A stretch of 64,000 bases of DNA from NCBI GenBank assembly GCA_945643635.1, contig CALZFC010000053.1, forward strand, positions 1,040,001-1,104,000, written 5' to 3'. Origin of the DNA: Allodiplogaster sudhausi (lineage: Eukaryota > Nematoda > Chromadorea > Rhabditida > Diplogasteridae). Positions 1 to 11,900 of this stretch are shown piece after piece (the first letter of the stretch is position 1; every line of letters starts with the position of its first letter). The notes beneath the pieces were generated by a model that saw nothing but the letters and a program-made list of their open reading frames with translations, ran no database searches and was not told where the DNA came from. Both the position numbers and the translations under genes were made by a program.

Positions 1-481
1 TCGTTTCCTCTCCCTCACCCATCAGCTATGAATACTGCAGTTACAGTAGCCCGAGAACTATCTACAGCCTAGGAATTGGCTCGTCTTGCATTGAATGTGA
101 TTTAACAACCCTTGTTCACTTCGGTGGAGGATTAACCAATCGATCGCGTTGTTTTATTAATAGTCTCTATCATCTTCGAAATCCCAATTTTTTTTCTTCA
201 TATTTGCCTATGCGTGGCCACATCTCAATATCTCCCAACCCGACCTCACTTTCTGCCTCATTCCACTTCCAGAGTTCAACAACACCACATGTATAAACTT
301 GTTCAAGCAGTTGGTTGTGAAATCCCAAGCAGTTTATCGTCCACTACTACAGTGGAAACCGAAGTCGCAAGAGCAGAAGCAAAACAATAAAGACGAGAGA
401 AAACATTATGTATACAATAATCGGCCTCGGGCCTAACAACGTGGATTGGTGTGGCTGCTGTGGACGGGTGGGCGGAGCCAA
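1..481. other. 3' flank of the left RRM gene
   Basis: No coding exon is supported here. The stretch lies downstream of the minus-strand RRM gene and presumably holds its 3' UTR. Positions about 380-480 are the inverted counterpart of about 5565-5700 downstream of the other copy: both show the GGCTCCGCCCACCCG segment directly after the stop codon. No canonical AATAAA signal was seen on the minus strand. Confidence 0.5.
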
Positions 482-1455
482 CTAGCGGTTGGCCATGTTG
501 ACGCGGAGCGGGCGGCCGTTGAAGTCGGCTCCATTGAGCTGGCTCACGGCATTCTGCGCTCCGGCCTCGTCATTAAACTCGCAGAAGGCGAATCCCTTCG
601 GACGGCCCGTCTCTCGGTCGTACACCAGCTTCACGTTCAGCACGCTGCCCGCTTGGCTGAAGGAAAAAGAATTAATATTTAATTGTAATATAAAATTATT
701 TCAAGTTTCTTTTACAAAGAGAATATAACACATCCAAGATAGATGAAGAAACCCTCGATTCTCAGCGTAATCATAGCTGTCCTGGCATGTTGACAGCAGT
801 TTTCAACAAATCGATCTATTTCGCGCCCTATACGATTGGACAAGGAATTGTGACGGGCTGACCACCGGGTGCGTAAATTAATTTGATTTCAAAAGTATGC
901 GCATCATCCTACATGTAAAATTTAGGCAGCCAAAAGAAGCAGGTTGAAATCTGAAACAGAATAAAACCCAAGATCTTGGGGGAATTATGATTCTTTAGGC
1001 CCCTGAAGAATAGTATGGGCGACAAAATATAATGAGATGATAACGTTCCCTGAAAACTAAGATTTAGGAAAAATTATAGATCCTAAGGCCCCTGAATATT
1101 CGCATGGGCAACAGCAGAAAATGCACACAGACAACGCTGTCTGATTCCTAAGGAACAACTTTCAGAAAAGTCCAAAGAAGACTCGAATGCACGTTTAATA
1201 CTACTTTGCCTCAATCTACGACTCAATGATAATGGCAGATGCTTAATGAGGCTTAACGAAAAGTGCAAACGAACTCCCCCTCCGCTCTTGCTATGACACA
1301 TGTGTAGCATTCTTTCGCAGCCGCTGTTCTTCATCAACACTCAATAAAAATGGAACAGTCCTCAACCTGAGGAATTGTCCGATGTCGTCCTCGGTCGCCT
1401 GGAACGGGATGTTGCCAACGTAGACGGTGTTTGGAGATGACTGTCGAGACGCCAT
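482..1455 (-). CDS. Small single-RRM RNA-binding protein, CSTF2-like (left copy)
   Basis: Two exons, complement(1367..1455) and complement(482..656), join across a 710-nt GT-AG intron to give 87 aa. The protein is almost entirely one RNA recognition motif: RNP2 is VYVGNIPF near residues 11-18 and RNP1 is the KGFAFCEF block near residue 51. It ends at NMANR after the last strand of the fold. The nearest family I recognise is the RRM of CSTF2/CstF-64, which binds GU-rich pre-mRNA downstream of poly(A) sites, but the hinge and C-terminal parts of CSTF2 are absent, so the role is unknown. The second copy at 4340-5564 is inverted and differs at the N-terminus (MASRQSSPNT here, MASRNSANT there, one residue longer). 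Both copies are open and spliced alike, so this one is not obviously a pseudogene. Confidence 0.8.
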
Positions 1456-1492
1456 TTCTTCTCTGTTCAGCAGAAAGCACGAGAAAAAAAAC

Positions 1493-1503
1493 CTGGAAAA
1501 GGA
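1493..1503 (-). promoter_or_regulatory. Candidate trans-splice acceptor upstream of left RRM start
   Basis: On the minus strand, CCTTTTCCAG lies about 40 nt before the ATG. The same motif stands at the same place before the other copy (4291-4300). A conserved polypyrimidine-AG just upstream of a start codon fits a spliced-leader acceptor or the end of a 5' UTR intron. The spliced leader itself is not visible in the window. Confidence 0.4.
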
Positions 1504-2771
1504 AAGATTGAAATAACGAAGTCACTCGTATGAAATGAATCGTGGAAATGCCTTAGGAGAGGCAGTTGGGCAACACAAAACAGACATGTTGCTTTGAGGC
1601 AGTTGTTTACAGTGGAAACGTTTAGCTGGTAACGGAAATTGCATAAATATTTTCTTAACACGTCAAAATAAGACGGAAAAAAAGGAAGAAAGAAACGGGT
1701 GCTGCCGAAGGGAGCATAAGGAATTTAGGATAGGTAGAAAAGAACTACAAAATACCTTGGCTTGCGGATCAGAATAGTATTTGCGCGCGAAAACATTCAA
1801 ACATTCTCAGATTGGAATGGCTCAATTTAGTGCGCCTGATACAGCGGGACTGCTGTGACGTTTCTGGCAGCTAGTATATTCGTAATTTTCGATGAAGACG
1901 GTCTATTTAAATAATGCTTCTCGATTTTTTTATATATATTTTTTAAGCGTCAGAGAAGCAGGCTTTTTCTCCTGTAGTCCCCGTGTCTTGTTTTACTAAT
2001 CTCGTTTTTGTAACGGTTGCTCTTTCGGCTCTTATTGCTTCATACAGTATTGCAAAAAAAAATTTTTCCAAACAAACGGCCTCTTTTTACATAATTTTAC
2101 ATAAATGGCTGAAAAGTACCTAAAATTATTTCCAGATCGAATATTGAAGCCTAGCCTTGCGTAAGCCTGGTTTGATGAGCCTTACTGTGCTAAACAGGCC
2201 TTAGGGGCTCCCGAAGGTATCCAATTCAAAAACACGCAACTTCCCACCTCGTGCCAGAAATATGCACCAGAGCATTCTTCGTCAGTCTATGAAAGAACGA
2301 AAGGTCGAACAGTCACACTGCAAGACGGGAGATTTGAAAGAAGATAATAGGTAGAAGAGAAAGAGAGAGAAAGAGAGGAGAGCGAGAGAGACGAGAGCGA
2401 GAGAGAGAAAGAAATAGAACAAAACACTTATTAAGTACAATATGCTCCAGCCTCACAGTGATAATAGTGATAAACTTCGTCTCAAGATGCCAGTTCTCTC
2501 TAATACTCAGGCCCTGAAATATTAAACCAATACTTCCTAGACCGAGTTCGTTGTGGTGATGATGAGATGAACCGTAGAGTGGAAGCACTGCTGAATATGG
2601 CGAACGAGAGTCGACTACGAATGGAATGGCTTTCCAGCCAAGTCACCATTCGACGTCATCTTCCAGCAACCGTGACACAAGGCGAAGGAGAAGGATTTTG
2701 GGCTTCCACTAACATTCCATTATCTATTTGGTACTTGGCGAAGAAGATACTGTGATTGTCAAGGAAGGAGG

Positions 2772-2774
<3 letters not shown>

Positions 2775-2842
<68 letters not shown>
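2775..2842. repeat. (GA)n microsatellite
   Basis: About 34 nearly perfect GA units. Shorter GA tracts follow at 3060-3090 and 3379-3424 in the same spacer. Confidence 0.95.
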
Positions 2843-2850
<8 letters not shown>

Positions 2851-3057
2851 GGAGGGAGGGAGAGAGATGCTCTACTACGCGGCAATACTGCTGTGCAGCA
2901 CGAACAGCGACATCGTCTTGTGAAATACCGCCTACACATAGAAAGAGAAAGCCAGAACTGCAGAATCGAATTAAAGCAATAATTATCGCTCTGGAATGTT
3001 TGGAGGCGAATAAACCTTACTTCCGAGTAGGGAAGTTCGATGAATTCCGAATGATAC

Positions 3058-3094
<37 letters not shown>

Positions 3095-3375
3095 AGAATG
3101 AGAGAGAATGAAACGATTTGTCCCTCTAGACATCGCACATGTAGTTCTAGTTGCAGCGGTTGCAGCGGTGATGACGTTGAAATCCAGAGGAAGAGATATG
3201 CGTAACTGGTGAAGAGGGAGCAGCGCAACCATGCCAGTGCTTTGATATTGAAGTGGGAGATGAACTAGGACGGCACGGAGTAGCAGTTTAGCTGGGAAGA
3301 GCGAATAAACCCAAAAAAGAGAGAAATAAGCTCTGACATCGAGCAAAGTGAATGAAAAGGACGAGAGGCCCAGAC

Positions 3376-3422
<47 letters not shown>

Positions 3423-4290
3423 GGGGAAAGAATGGAAAACTAAATACGGAGACATTCAAGCAAATAAAATCCTGTAAATCAAAAGCAATAAAAACTCCCA
3501 AATAACTTGACCCTTCAGTTCATTGCTAGCCATAGTAATATACAACCGGTAGGCGCAATTCGCAGAGTTCTTGAGAGCGGCAAAAACATCTTGACTAGCA
3601 ATCTTATTTGGACTACGAAAGCGTAAATCGGCCAGGCATGGCAAAAATAAAACGTAAGCAACTGCAAGTGATCCGAAAAATGTCGACTACGGCAGCTAAA
3701 AAGCGAAAAGAAAAAAGCATGACACAATACAACAGTTAAAAAAGCAGCTCCGCAAACATAGAAATAAATAAATAAAATTATGACATCTTTTTTAAGCAGT
3801 CCTTTTGAATCTGAAAATACAAGCATGATAAATTCAAGAAATATCACGGCAGCACAACACACTCCGCTGTTGGAAGTGCACTAAATTAAGCCGATCACAT
3901 CAAAGAATGTTTGAAAGTTTTCGCGCTTAAACAAAGGTCCTGACACGAAGCCAAGCTTACTGTGTATTACTTTATTTTTCTTACTTTACTTTCTCTGGAT
4001 TTCCTCCAGCTTCCGTTACTCAGGCTATACGTTTGTCGTTTTTGGGTTTTCTGTGGCGTTTTTAGACATGTTTCAAGCTATTTTGTCCTTTCATCAACTG
4101 AAGTTGCCGAAAACAATAGCTCCATTGATCTGATAATTTGATGTATTCTCTTGTTCGCATCTGTTTTGCCCATTCAAGGGAAGATATACGTGATCGAAGC
4201 CTCTTATCATCTTTTTTTTAGTAGCTCCAATGCCTCTCCTAAGATCATTGCGTTTTTCCTGGATTAATTTAATGCGTGTGATTGAGCTTT

Positions 4291-4300
4291 CCTTTTCCAG
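4291..4300 (+). promoter_or_regulatory. Candidate trans-splice acceptor upstream of right RRM start
   Basis: CCTTTTCCAG, 39 nt before the ATG at 4340, matching the motif before the left copy. It is read as a possible spliced-leader or 5' UTR acceptor because it is kept in both copies. Confidence 0.4.
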
Positions 4301-4339
4301 GTTCTTTTTTCTCGTACTTTTTGACGAAGAGAAGAAGAG

Positions 4340-5564
4340 ATGGCCTCCCGAAACTCTGCAAACACCGTCTACGTTGGCAACATCCCGTTCCAGGCGAACG
4401 AGAACGACATCGGAGAATTCCTCAGGTTGAGGACTGCTGCTTTTTAATTGGGTGTTGATGAAGACCCGCAGCTGCGAAGGGGTGCTACTCACATGTCATA
4501 ATGGGAGGGGGGAGGTCTTTTGAACATTTCGTCGCTAACAAGCCTCATTATGCAGCTACCCATATAATATAAAGGACCTGGTCTTTTCGGAAAGATTTCA
4601 GAGTGTAGATAGGGGAAAGTTTGTAGAAGGAATGCATTCGAGTCTCCTTTGCCCAGTCTGCTGAAAGTTGTAGCTCACCATCAGGAATCAGGCAGCGCTA
4701 TCTATGTAGATTTTATGCTGTTGCCCATGCGAATATTCAGGGGCCTTAGGATCCATTATTTTTCCTAAATCTTAGGTTTCGCCATTTTCAGGTTCGCAGT
4801 CCCAACTAGCTTTAGGAACGAAGATGCTGCCATTGTTATAGCTGTCGTGATTCGTTTCTGAAAGATGTGGCGGTAGAGGATAGAAGAGGAAGACGACAGT
4901 TCATTAATATTTATTGGATGGGAGGGCAGTCGAGCTACTGCTTACTGAAAGTAGCTCCATAGGAATCGGTCAACATTATCTGCTCATTATATTCTGTCGC
5001 CCATGCTATTGTTCAGGGGCCTAAGGAATCATAATTCCTCCTAGATCTTGGTTTTATTCTGTTTCAGATTTCAACCTGCTTTTGGCTGCTCAAATTGTTA
5101 CATGTTGGAGGATGGTCATACTTTTGAAATCAAATTAATTGTGATCCGGTGATCAGCCCGTCACAATTCCTTGTCAAATCGTATAGGGCGCGAAATTGAT
5201 CGATTTGTTGAAAACTGCTGTCAACATGCCAGGATAGCTATGATTTCGCTGAGAATCAAGGGTTTCTTCGTTATATTCTCTGTGTATTATACATTGCTTC
5301 AGAACGAAACGTGGATAACTAGCTAGATGAAAAAACCTGAAATAGTTTTATATTACAAAATTTCTTAATATTAAATCTTTTTCCTTCAGCCAAGCGGGCA
5401 GCGTGCTGAACGTGAAGCTGGTGTACGACCGAGAGACGGGCCGTCCGAAGGGATTCGCCTTCTGCGAGTTTAATGACGAGGCCGGAGCGCAGAATGCCGT
5501 GAGCCAGCTCAATGGAGCCGACTTCAACGGCCGCCCGCTCCGCGTCAACATGGCCAACCGCTAG
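4340..5564 (+). CDS. Small single-RRM RNA-binding protein, CSTF2-like (right copy)
   Basis: Exons 4340..4425 and 5390..5564 join across a 964-nt GT-AG intron into 86 codons plus stop (86 + 175 nt, phase consistent). The product is one RRM: RNP2 VYVGNIPF, a VYDRETGRPKG loop, RNP1-like GFAFCEF, ending NMANR. The loop and RNP1 closely resemble the CSTF2/CstF-64 RRM, which recognises GU-rich RNA in 3'-end processing. Unlike CSTF2 there is nothing after the RRM, so it may be an RRM-only paralogue or a truncated gene family. It is transcribed away from the left copy. The intron contains segments related to those in the other copy's intron. RRM call firm; exact function open. Confidence 0.83.
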
Positions 5565-5962
5565 TTGGCTCCGCCCACCCGTACACTGTTGCGTGTGACC
5601 AATCCTGCTGCTCCAATTCACTTCGTTTGGCCTGAGGCCGTCACTTTAACTTTTATTATTTGTAATGTATTTGCCCCAGTCTTTATTGTATTGCTTCTAG
5701 CTTATACGCTATTAATTTCCATCGGTGAAAGCGGACGATAAAGTATGGAATTCAACATACTTGTTCATTCCTTTGTTGCAACAGGATGGTCATACACAAG
5801 GTTTGTGATTGGGAATTGAATGAGAAGGGGGCTCTGGATGTGGGATAAGGTGGGTAGTGAAAGTGTTGTCTGACTTTCTTTGAACAGCAGTGAAGATATG
5901 TAATGTAACTCATCATGAAGATTAGTTCATTAGGATGTGATGAAGAGTTCTCATGGCTTACA

Positions 5963-6371
5963 AGGGAACCATCTAAGCATAAGGTGGCGGATTTTGATCG
6001 CACTTGTCTAGATCGATAGTCCATGTGGAGAAATGATGATAACCATATTCATTTTTTCCTAAATGGCTTCCGGCGATTTTATATTGATTTTTAAAGTTTG
6101 CATTAAATCGCGGTATTTTGTGGCTTTAGCACTGTCAATGTCTTTCTTAAGCAATTGAATAGGCCTGCGGGGCGCAGTGGTTTACGTGCCTCAATTTATG
6201 CAAATTTAACCGACAGCCTCAATTTATGCAAATTTTTAAAAATCAATATAAAATCGCCAGAGGCTATTTAGGAAAAATTGAATATGCCAGAATTATTTTT
6301 TCGATCGTAGTAATCGATCTGGACAGGTGCGATCAAAATCCGCCACCTTACGCTTAGATGGTTCCCTCGTT
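5963..6371. mobile_element. Foldback (MITE-like) element, about 410 bp
   Basis: Two arms of roughly 130 nt are reverse complements: about 5963-6105 (GGGAACCATCTAAGC at the outer end) and about 6230-6371 (GCTTAGATGGTTCCC at the outer end). The arms diverge at scattered positions. The middle holds two direct copies of CCTCAATTTATGCAAATTT. It has no coding capacity. A target-site duplication was not clear by eye, so the superfamily is not assigned. Confidence 0.7.
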
Positions 6372-6739
6372 AGGATGGGGCGCCTCAAACCCCGAGGAAG
6401 GATGAGTGAGGCCGGGGGTAGGGTGGAGAAAAAGGGAGAGCGAGGAGGGAAGACTGTTCTTTTTGTTCTGGTAACAATAGGAGGAGTCAAGCAGATGTGA
6501 GCGGTTTCCTGAAGAAATAGATAAACGACTAATTACTGTATCCGGACGCATATTACTCAATCATCTCATTGTGTTCATTCTTTTTACTTATTGTATAGAT
6601 CAACTTCTTTTTTAACAGTTACATAAGTAATATTTCACTGTTTGTCAACCATTTGTTTTTGATAACACACTTAGCAAGCTGTTTTCTTCGATGCCAAAAG
6701 TGAAACATACTCGCCAATGTTTCTCGTTTTCCCTCTATT

Positions 6740-6744
<5 letters not shown>

Positions 6745-6783
<39 letters not shown>

Positions 6784-6900
6784 ACGCCCTCTCGTTATCT
6801 CTCTTTTCTATCGCTCTCTCTTCCTCTCCCCTCTATCTCCCTCCCTCTCTCTGCCTCTTGTTTTCTCTTTCTCTCTCTCCCTCTCTCTCTCTCTCTGCAG
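6745..6900. repeat. CT-rich microsatellite tract
   Basis: A near-pure (CT)n core at about 6746-6781, followed by CT-rich sequence with interruptions. Confidence 0.9.
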
Positions 6901-7189
6901 CTTCCTGGATAGCGGCGTGCGGCGGGAAATATATTTTGGCCGCGGCGAGTAAAATGTTAATTGCCAAATATCGATGCGATTTGTTTGTGTGATTCTAAAA
7001 GTAGTTATGTTTGTTATGGCACAATTTTTTTTTAACGTTTTTTTCCAGAGAAGCTCCACAAGGTTAGAATTGAAAGGAAAATTCCAGCGGAAAAAGCAAC
7101 ACATTCGGGAATCAATGGTTCGGATATTCAAGTGATCTGTTTGTATATAGCTTCATTGAGATGTGTCATTTAGTTTCTCTTCCCCCACC

Positions 7190-7334
7190 TCTCACTTTCG
7201 CGCGCTCTTTCTCTCTCGTTCTCTTTTTCGCTCTATCTTTCTCTCTTTCGCTCTTTCTCTCTCTCGCTCTTTCGCTGTCTCTCTCGCTTGCTCTCTCTCT
7301 CTCTCCCTCTCTTTCTCTCTCTCTCTCCCTCTCA

Positions 7335-7369
<35 letters not shown>

Positions 7370-7376
7370 ACTCTCA

Positions 7377-7407
<31 letters not shown>

Positions 7408-7411
7408 ATAC
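7190..7411. repeat. CT-rich microsatellite tract
   Basis: Imperfect (CT)n just upstream of the relic NAALADase last exon. In the intact gene a pyrimidine tract also precedes some acceptors, so this may be the expanded tail of the lost gene's last intron. Confidence 0.85.
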
Positions 7412-7444
7412 CGAGTGGCATGTTGTTTCTGGTCGGTGCAACTG

Positions 7445-7531
7445 CCATCTTCCCTTCGTCGTGCCAAGCGACTGGCCCGCCAGTTCAGCGCCGCCTTCCA
7501 CGCTGTCAACTGCGCCGCCGCCACTCTTCGA
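7445..7531 (+). pseudogene. Relic NAALADase last exon (plus strand)
   Basis: One frame here reads FHAVNCAAATLR, closely matching the C-terminal exon of the gene at 8616-13131 ([12 protein letters not shown]). No upstream exons of this copy are present and the terminal residues and stop differ, so this is a stranded remnant of a tandem neighbour. A mirror-image remnant stands at 42834-42905. Confidence 0.75.
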
Positions 7532-7540
7532 GCAACGCCC

Positions 7541-8128
7541 TCTCTTACTTACTATTCTCGCTCAAAACTGCGATCCGACAAGTGGAAACACTGTTCCTTT
7601 TCCTGTTTATTATCTTGAAAGCAATGCTTTTGTCGAGAGAGGAAACCTCACCCTCTTCTATGGTTCTCAAATTCTAATGATTGAGATGAGATTTAAGGTT
7701 TTGACACGTCAGCAGCAGCAACATATTTAGGCATGCGCATATATGTATAACTGAATCGGTTCCGCTTAAAATGCGCTGTGGTTGGCAATGAAATAAAGAC
7801 CTCCCGTTTCGTTATTCTTATTTTTTGTGTCTCACCAAAGGTACTTTCCATTTTCTGCAGAAAGAAATTTTATTAAACTCTAAAACATATTGAATAAACA
7901 GAGAAAAATTGCGATAGGAAATGTTATTCATCGAAAAAAGAGGAGAGAGAGAGAGAGAGAGTGTGAGAGCGAGAGAGAGAGAGTGAAAGAGATGGAGAGA
8001 GAGAGAGGTTTAATGTGGAAGTGATAGGTGTCACGAGAAAAATGTTGCGTTTGCAATCGCTCGTGCAGGAAAGAATGTCTTATTGAAAAATGACTGACGC
8101 GGCAACTTTTGATAAGAAATGGGCCAGC

Positions 8129-8159
<31 letters not shown>

Positions 8160-8615
8160 AAGAACGGGAGAGAGAGAGAGAACGTGAGAGAGAGAGAGAG
8201 TGAAAGTGAACGAAAAGCTAGAAAGTGAGAGCAGGACTAAAAAATCATGTTTGCAAAAGAAAAAAAAGGCAGAAACTATAATATTGTTTGTACCTTCGCG
8301 AGATGAAACAGCCCGAGAAAAGAGGCGGGTAAGTGTTTCTGTTTTCTTCTTTTGCAAAAAAAAGGGAGGAAGAAGGGGGAGAATGTAAATGACTCGGTGA
8401 GAGAAATGATGAGTTCTTTATAAGCGTTCGCTTTCTCGCCCACCATTGCATTACAAAACAACTCCGTTCAACTGTGGCTTAAAACCTTTAAAATAAGTCG
8501 TCTTTATTTCCCCATTACAAGATGAAGAAAATAAATGTTAATACTTCTAGTGAAACTCTTTTTTATATAATCATTATGTAACCTTTAGTTTAGTTTGTGT
8601 TACTTCAATTTCAAG
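7541..8615. other. Upstream region of the left NAALADase gene
   Basis: No gene. GA tracts at about 7941-8007 and 8130-8200. The segment around 8040-8130 is the reverse complement of about 42460-42550 upstream of the other copy, and a related segment recurs downstream at about 13405-13490. This shows that the duplication units include the intergenic DNA. Confidence 0.6.
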
Positions 8616-8932
8616 ATGCTTTTATCTCCACCACGGTTGTTGCAATTGCTGTGTCTCTTCGCCATTCTCGTCCTCGATATATCCGCCGGATCCATCGACA
8701 CGAACGAGCTTCCAGAAATCGAGCAATCATGTGGAGGATAGAAATGGAAGACGTGAAGTTTAATTAGTAATAATAAACATTCTGAAAAATATTAATCCCT
8801 TGTTTAAGCATGCAAGAATCAGCGTCGTGTCTTCTGCAAGAGGCCATCAATGTCGACAACATCAAGGTTTGTAAGTGAGCTCTACGCTGCTCTGAACGTT
8901 TAATTGTTATTATTATTATTATTATTAATACA

Positions 8933-8965
<33 letters not shown>

Positions 8966-11900
8966 TCATTTATATAAACATTAGGCGAATCTTCGCCTCT
9001 TCACCCGCGAACCCCACCAAGCAGGAACCGCAGCGAATTTGCGTGTTGCTGAGAACATCAAGCGACTCTACGAAGAGGCCGGGCTTTCTAGTCAGCATTG
9101 CAAGAACTAGATTAAGCAAGACATGCTGTTTTTTCCTTATCCTTTGCAAAGCTTCCTGAGATAAAAATACGACGAAAAGCAAGATTTCCTCATTTCCATG
9201 TCTTCTCCTACTTTGAATCAATCACTTGTCGGTGCGTTGAAATCAAAGAACTGAAAGAAACTGCGAGTTTCCCAGATGTTCACATGACGTCATACGATGT
9301 TCTTCTATCGTATCCGGACTGGAAGAATCCGAATCGGGTCAAGATTCTCGATGCAAAAGGAAAGGAAGTCTTCGTGACGAGCGTTGTGGAGGAGCAGAGT
9401 GCGGAAGGTGAAATATATTGAATTTTTAAATATGTATTTTGTATATAATTACTATTGGTAAATATGATACAATTTGATTAATGTGGCAATTGGTTTACTT
9501 ATTTATTAGTTTATCTTATTCAAAAACGAAGACAATACTTGAAGAATCATGCAAGGAAGTTGGACGAAAAATTCAAGACATTTTATATGTTTTTTTTTGT
9601 TGAGTACAATAAACAAGAACTATCTTTTAAAGTAATACTATTTCTCTAATTGGGTAGCACTAAAATAAAGTGGTCAAATCGAGGGTAGCCCTTTAATCTT
9701 GATAAGGCGCCGGCAACCAATGGCTCGCGTATTCGGCACCGGGCGTCGTTGAAGGCGACGTTGTCTATGCTCATCTCGGCAGACGAGAGGGCTTTGAGGA
9801 AGTCGCCAGGATGGGCATCGATGTCAAGGCGAGTGTCGAACTTGTTCACAAGAAAACAAAACAAACAAAATTAATATTTATTAATTAAATTTTAAAAAGG
9901 AACATCAAGATTGGGCAAGATTGCGTTGATGCGTTTCGGCGCCGGATTCCGTGGCGCCAAGATTAATGAAGCCCATCGAGCGGGAGCGGCCGCTGCCATC
10001 CTCTTCTCTGATCCACTCGAGGTGGCCAGAGATGGACTCGGTATCCACTTTTCTTTATTTCCGTGGAAAACGATGTCTTATTGTCAGACTTCTTCTCTCT
10101 TTTTCACTTTCTCCTTTTTCTCTCTTTTTCCTCTCTCTCTCTCTCCCTCTCTCTCTTTCTCTCTCTCTCAGATCACGTCTATCCCTCAACAATCTGGATG
10201 CCGGCGGAGGGCGTACAACGTGGCTCGCTCACCCTCGAGGGAGACCCGCTCACTCCGCTTCGCCCTGCCAAGCCGGGCGCTTACAGAAGTCGCACAATAG
10301 AAGAGGTTCGCAGATTATTTCCCCATCATCTTCTTCTCTGCCTTCGAGTGGAAGAGAACCCGGGCTTCAGGCGCAGTCAGAGGGCCTAATCATGGCAATG
10401 CCGGCCGTCCCCGTGAGCTACACGACGGCCCGCGAACTGCTCGGGCGAATGGAAGGGCCGGAAGTGCCCGAGGCATGGAGAGGCGGTCTCAATTTGACTT
10501 ACAGGTACATCTTCTATTTCGTTCTTAAGCTTGAAGGCCCATATTGACCCACTTCAAGAATCGGTCCCGGCTTCCGCGACGGCGAAAAAGTGGTCGTCGA
10601 CGTAAAAGGATCGGTTGAGATCAAGTGAGTTTGTTTTCTTAGATTCGCAACGAACTAAAATTTCTCGATCAATGAACTTTAGGAGAGCGAACGTATTCTC
10701 CTTTGGATTAGCGAATATATTTTCCGAACAAATTGCAGGAGGATTCAAAATGTGATTGGATATTTGCCGGGCGCTGAGGAGGAAGACCGCTACGTCATTC
10801 TTGGCAATCACTACGATGCTTGGGTCAGTGATTCTGCTCCCTTTTCAGAATGCTGTGGTGACATGCTATCGTTTTAAACCGTATATAATATTCATTTCTA
10901 ACAACAAACTATATAAGACATACGGCTCGATGGACCCGAACTCGGGCACTGCGATTCTGGCCGAAGTGGCGCGCGCCATGGTCAACGTGTCGCGCTCGTC
11001 CGGCTGGAAGCCTTGTTAGATCGATTTCTTTTCTGTCAAATCCCATTTTAACCATACCGTACCCCAGCGCGCACTATAATGTTCGCGGCGTGGGACGCCG
11101 AGGAGTTCGGACTAATCGGATCGACCGAATTTGTCGAGGAGTTTCTGATTCCGCTCCAGGAGCGGGCCGTTGTCTACATCAATATGAACTGCTTTATGGG
11201 CAATTCGACAATGTCCGTTTCGAGAATATATTTTTTTTATATGTTTAAGATATATGATAAACGAAATTCAACCGATCGATGCCGTATCCAAAACTCCTAA
11301 TTTGTCAGACAAGTCGACACAATTCCACAACTCTACGATTTCGTGGCGGGAGCAGCACGGCGAGTAGCCAATCCACTAGTCGAAGAGGTTGCCGCCGGTC
11401 GAACAACGGTCTATGACACTTGGTACAGTACCCAGGGGCATGGATCAAGCGGCTCGATCCGTGATTTCCGATAATGTTATTGATTAGAACTATCAACTAA
11501 TCAATAATATCAGGCTGAAAATGGTGCCTCCTCCCTCGGGCGCGGACCCTCGCCTGCCAACGATGCCGATCCCGGCCGGCCGCTCCGACCACTCCCGCTT
11601 CCTCACCTACCCCGGTATTCCGGTTATCGACTTTAACTACAGGAACGAGACCGTCCACGACACGTACCCGCTCTACCACTCACTCTACGAGACACCCTTC
11701 GTCAGCGAACATCTCTACGATGTGCCCGAGTTTGCAGTGAGTGGAGCACTCAAACAGGCTTCTTTGAAATACTACAGCTCATGCGGCGTGCCAAGATTAA
11801 TTAAAATCTTAAGAAAATTATTTACAGGGTTTTGCACTCGTGCATCCATAATATTCTAAAAGTGCTATGATTACTCACCCACCATTTGTCAACTGCTCGA

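Larger units (their letters stand above)
1456..4339. other. Spacer between the divergent RRM genes, with GA microsatellites
   Basis: No gene recognised. It should contain promoters for both flanking genes, as it separates their 5' ends. The left third is AT-rich. GA-rich tracts stand at about 2358-2412, 2775-2842, 3060-3090 and 3379-3424. Apparent open frames in these tracts encode only Arg-Glu or Leu-Ser repeats and are artefacts of the dinucleotide repeat. Confidence 0.6.
420..5700. repeat. Inverted duplication carrying the two RRM genes
   Basis: The segments about 420-1510 and 4285-5700 are diverged reverse complements. Similarity covers exons, the 3' flank and intron parts, such as the segment around TTCGCATGGGCAACAG at 1098-1113 (reverse complement at 4729-4744). 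The outer limits were judged by eye. The central 2.8 kb is not obviously palindromic. Confidence 0.75.
5565..7159. other. Intergenic, with foldback element and CT repeat
   Basis: No coding exon recognised. It contains the 3' flank of the right RRM gene, the foldback element at 5963-6371 and a CT-rich tract at about 6745-6900. Confidence 0.5.

Noticed and set aside
446..682. Plus-strand frame beginning MVWLLWTGG
   Set aside because: It is antisense to the RRM exon 2; the minus strand has the recognisable domain.
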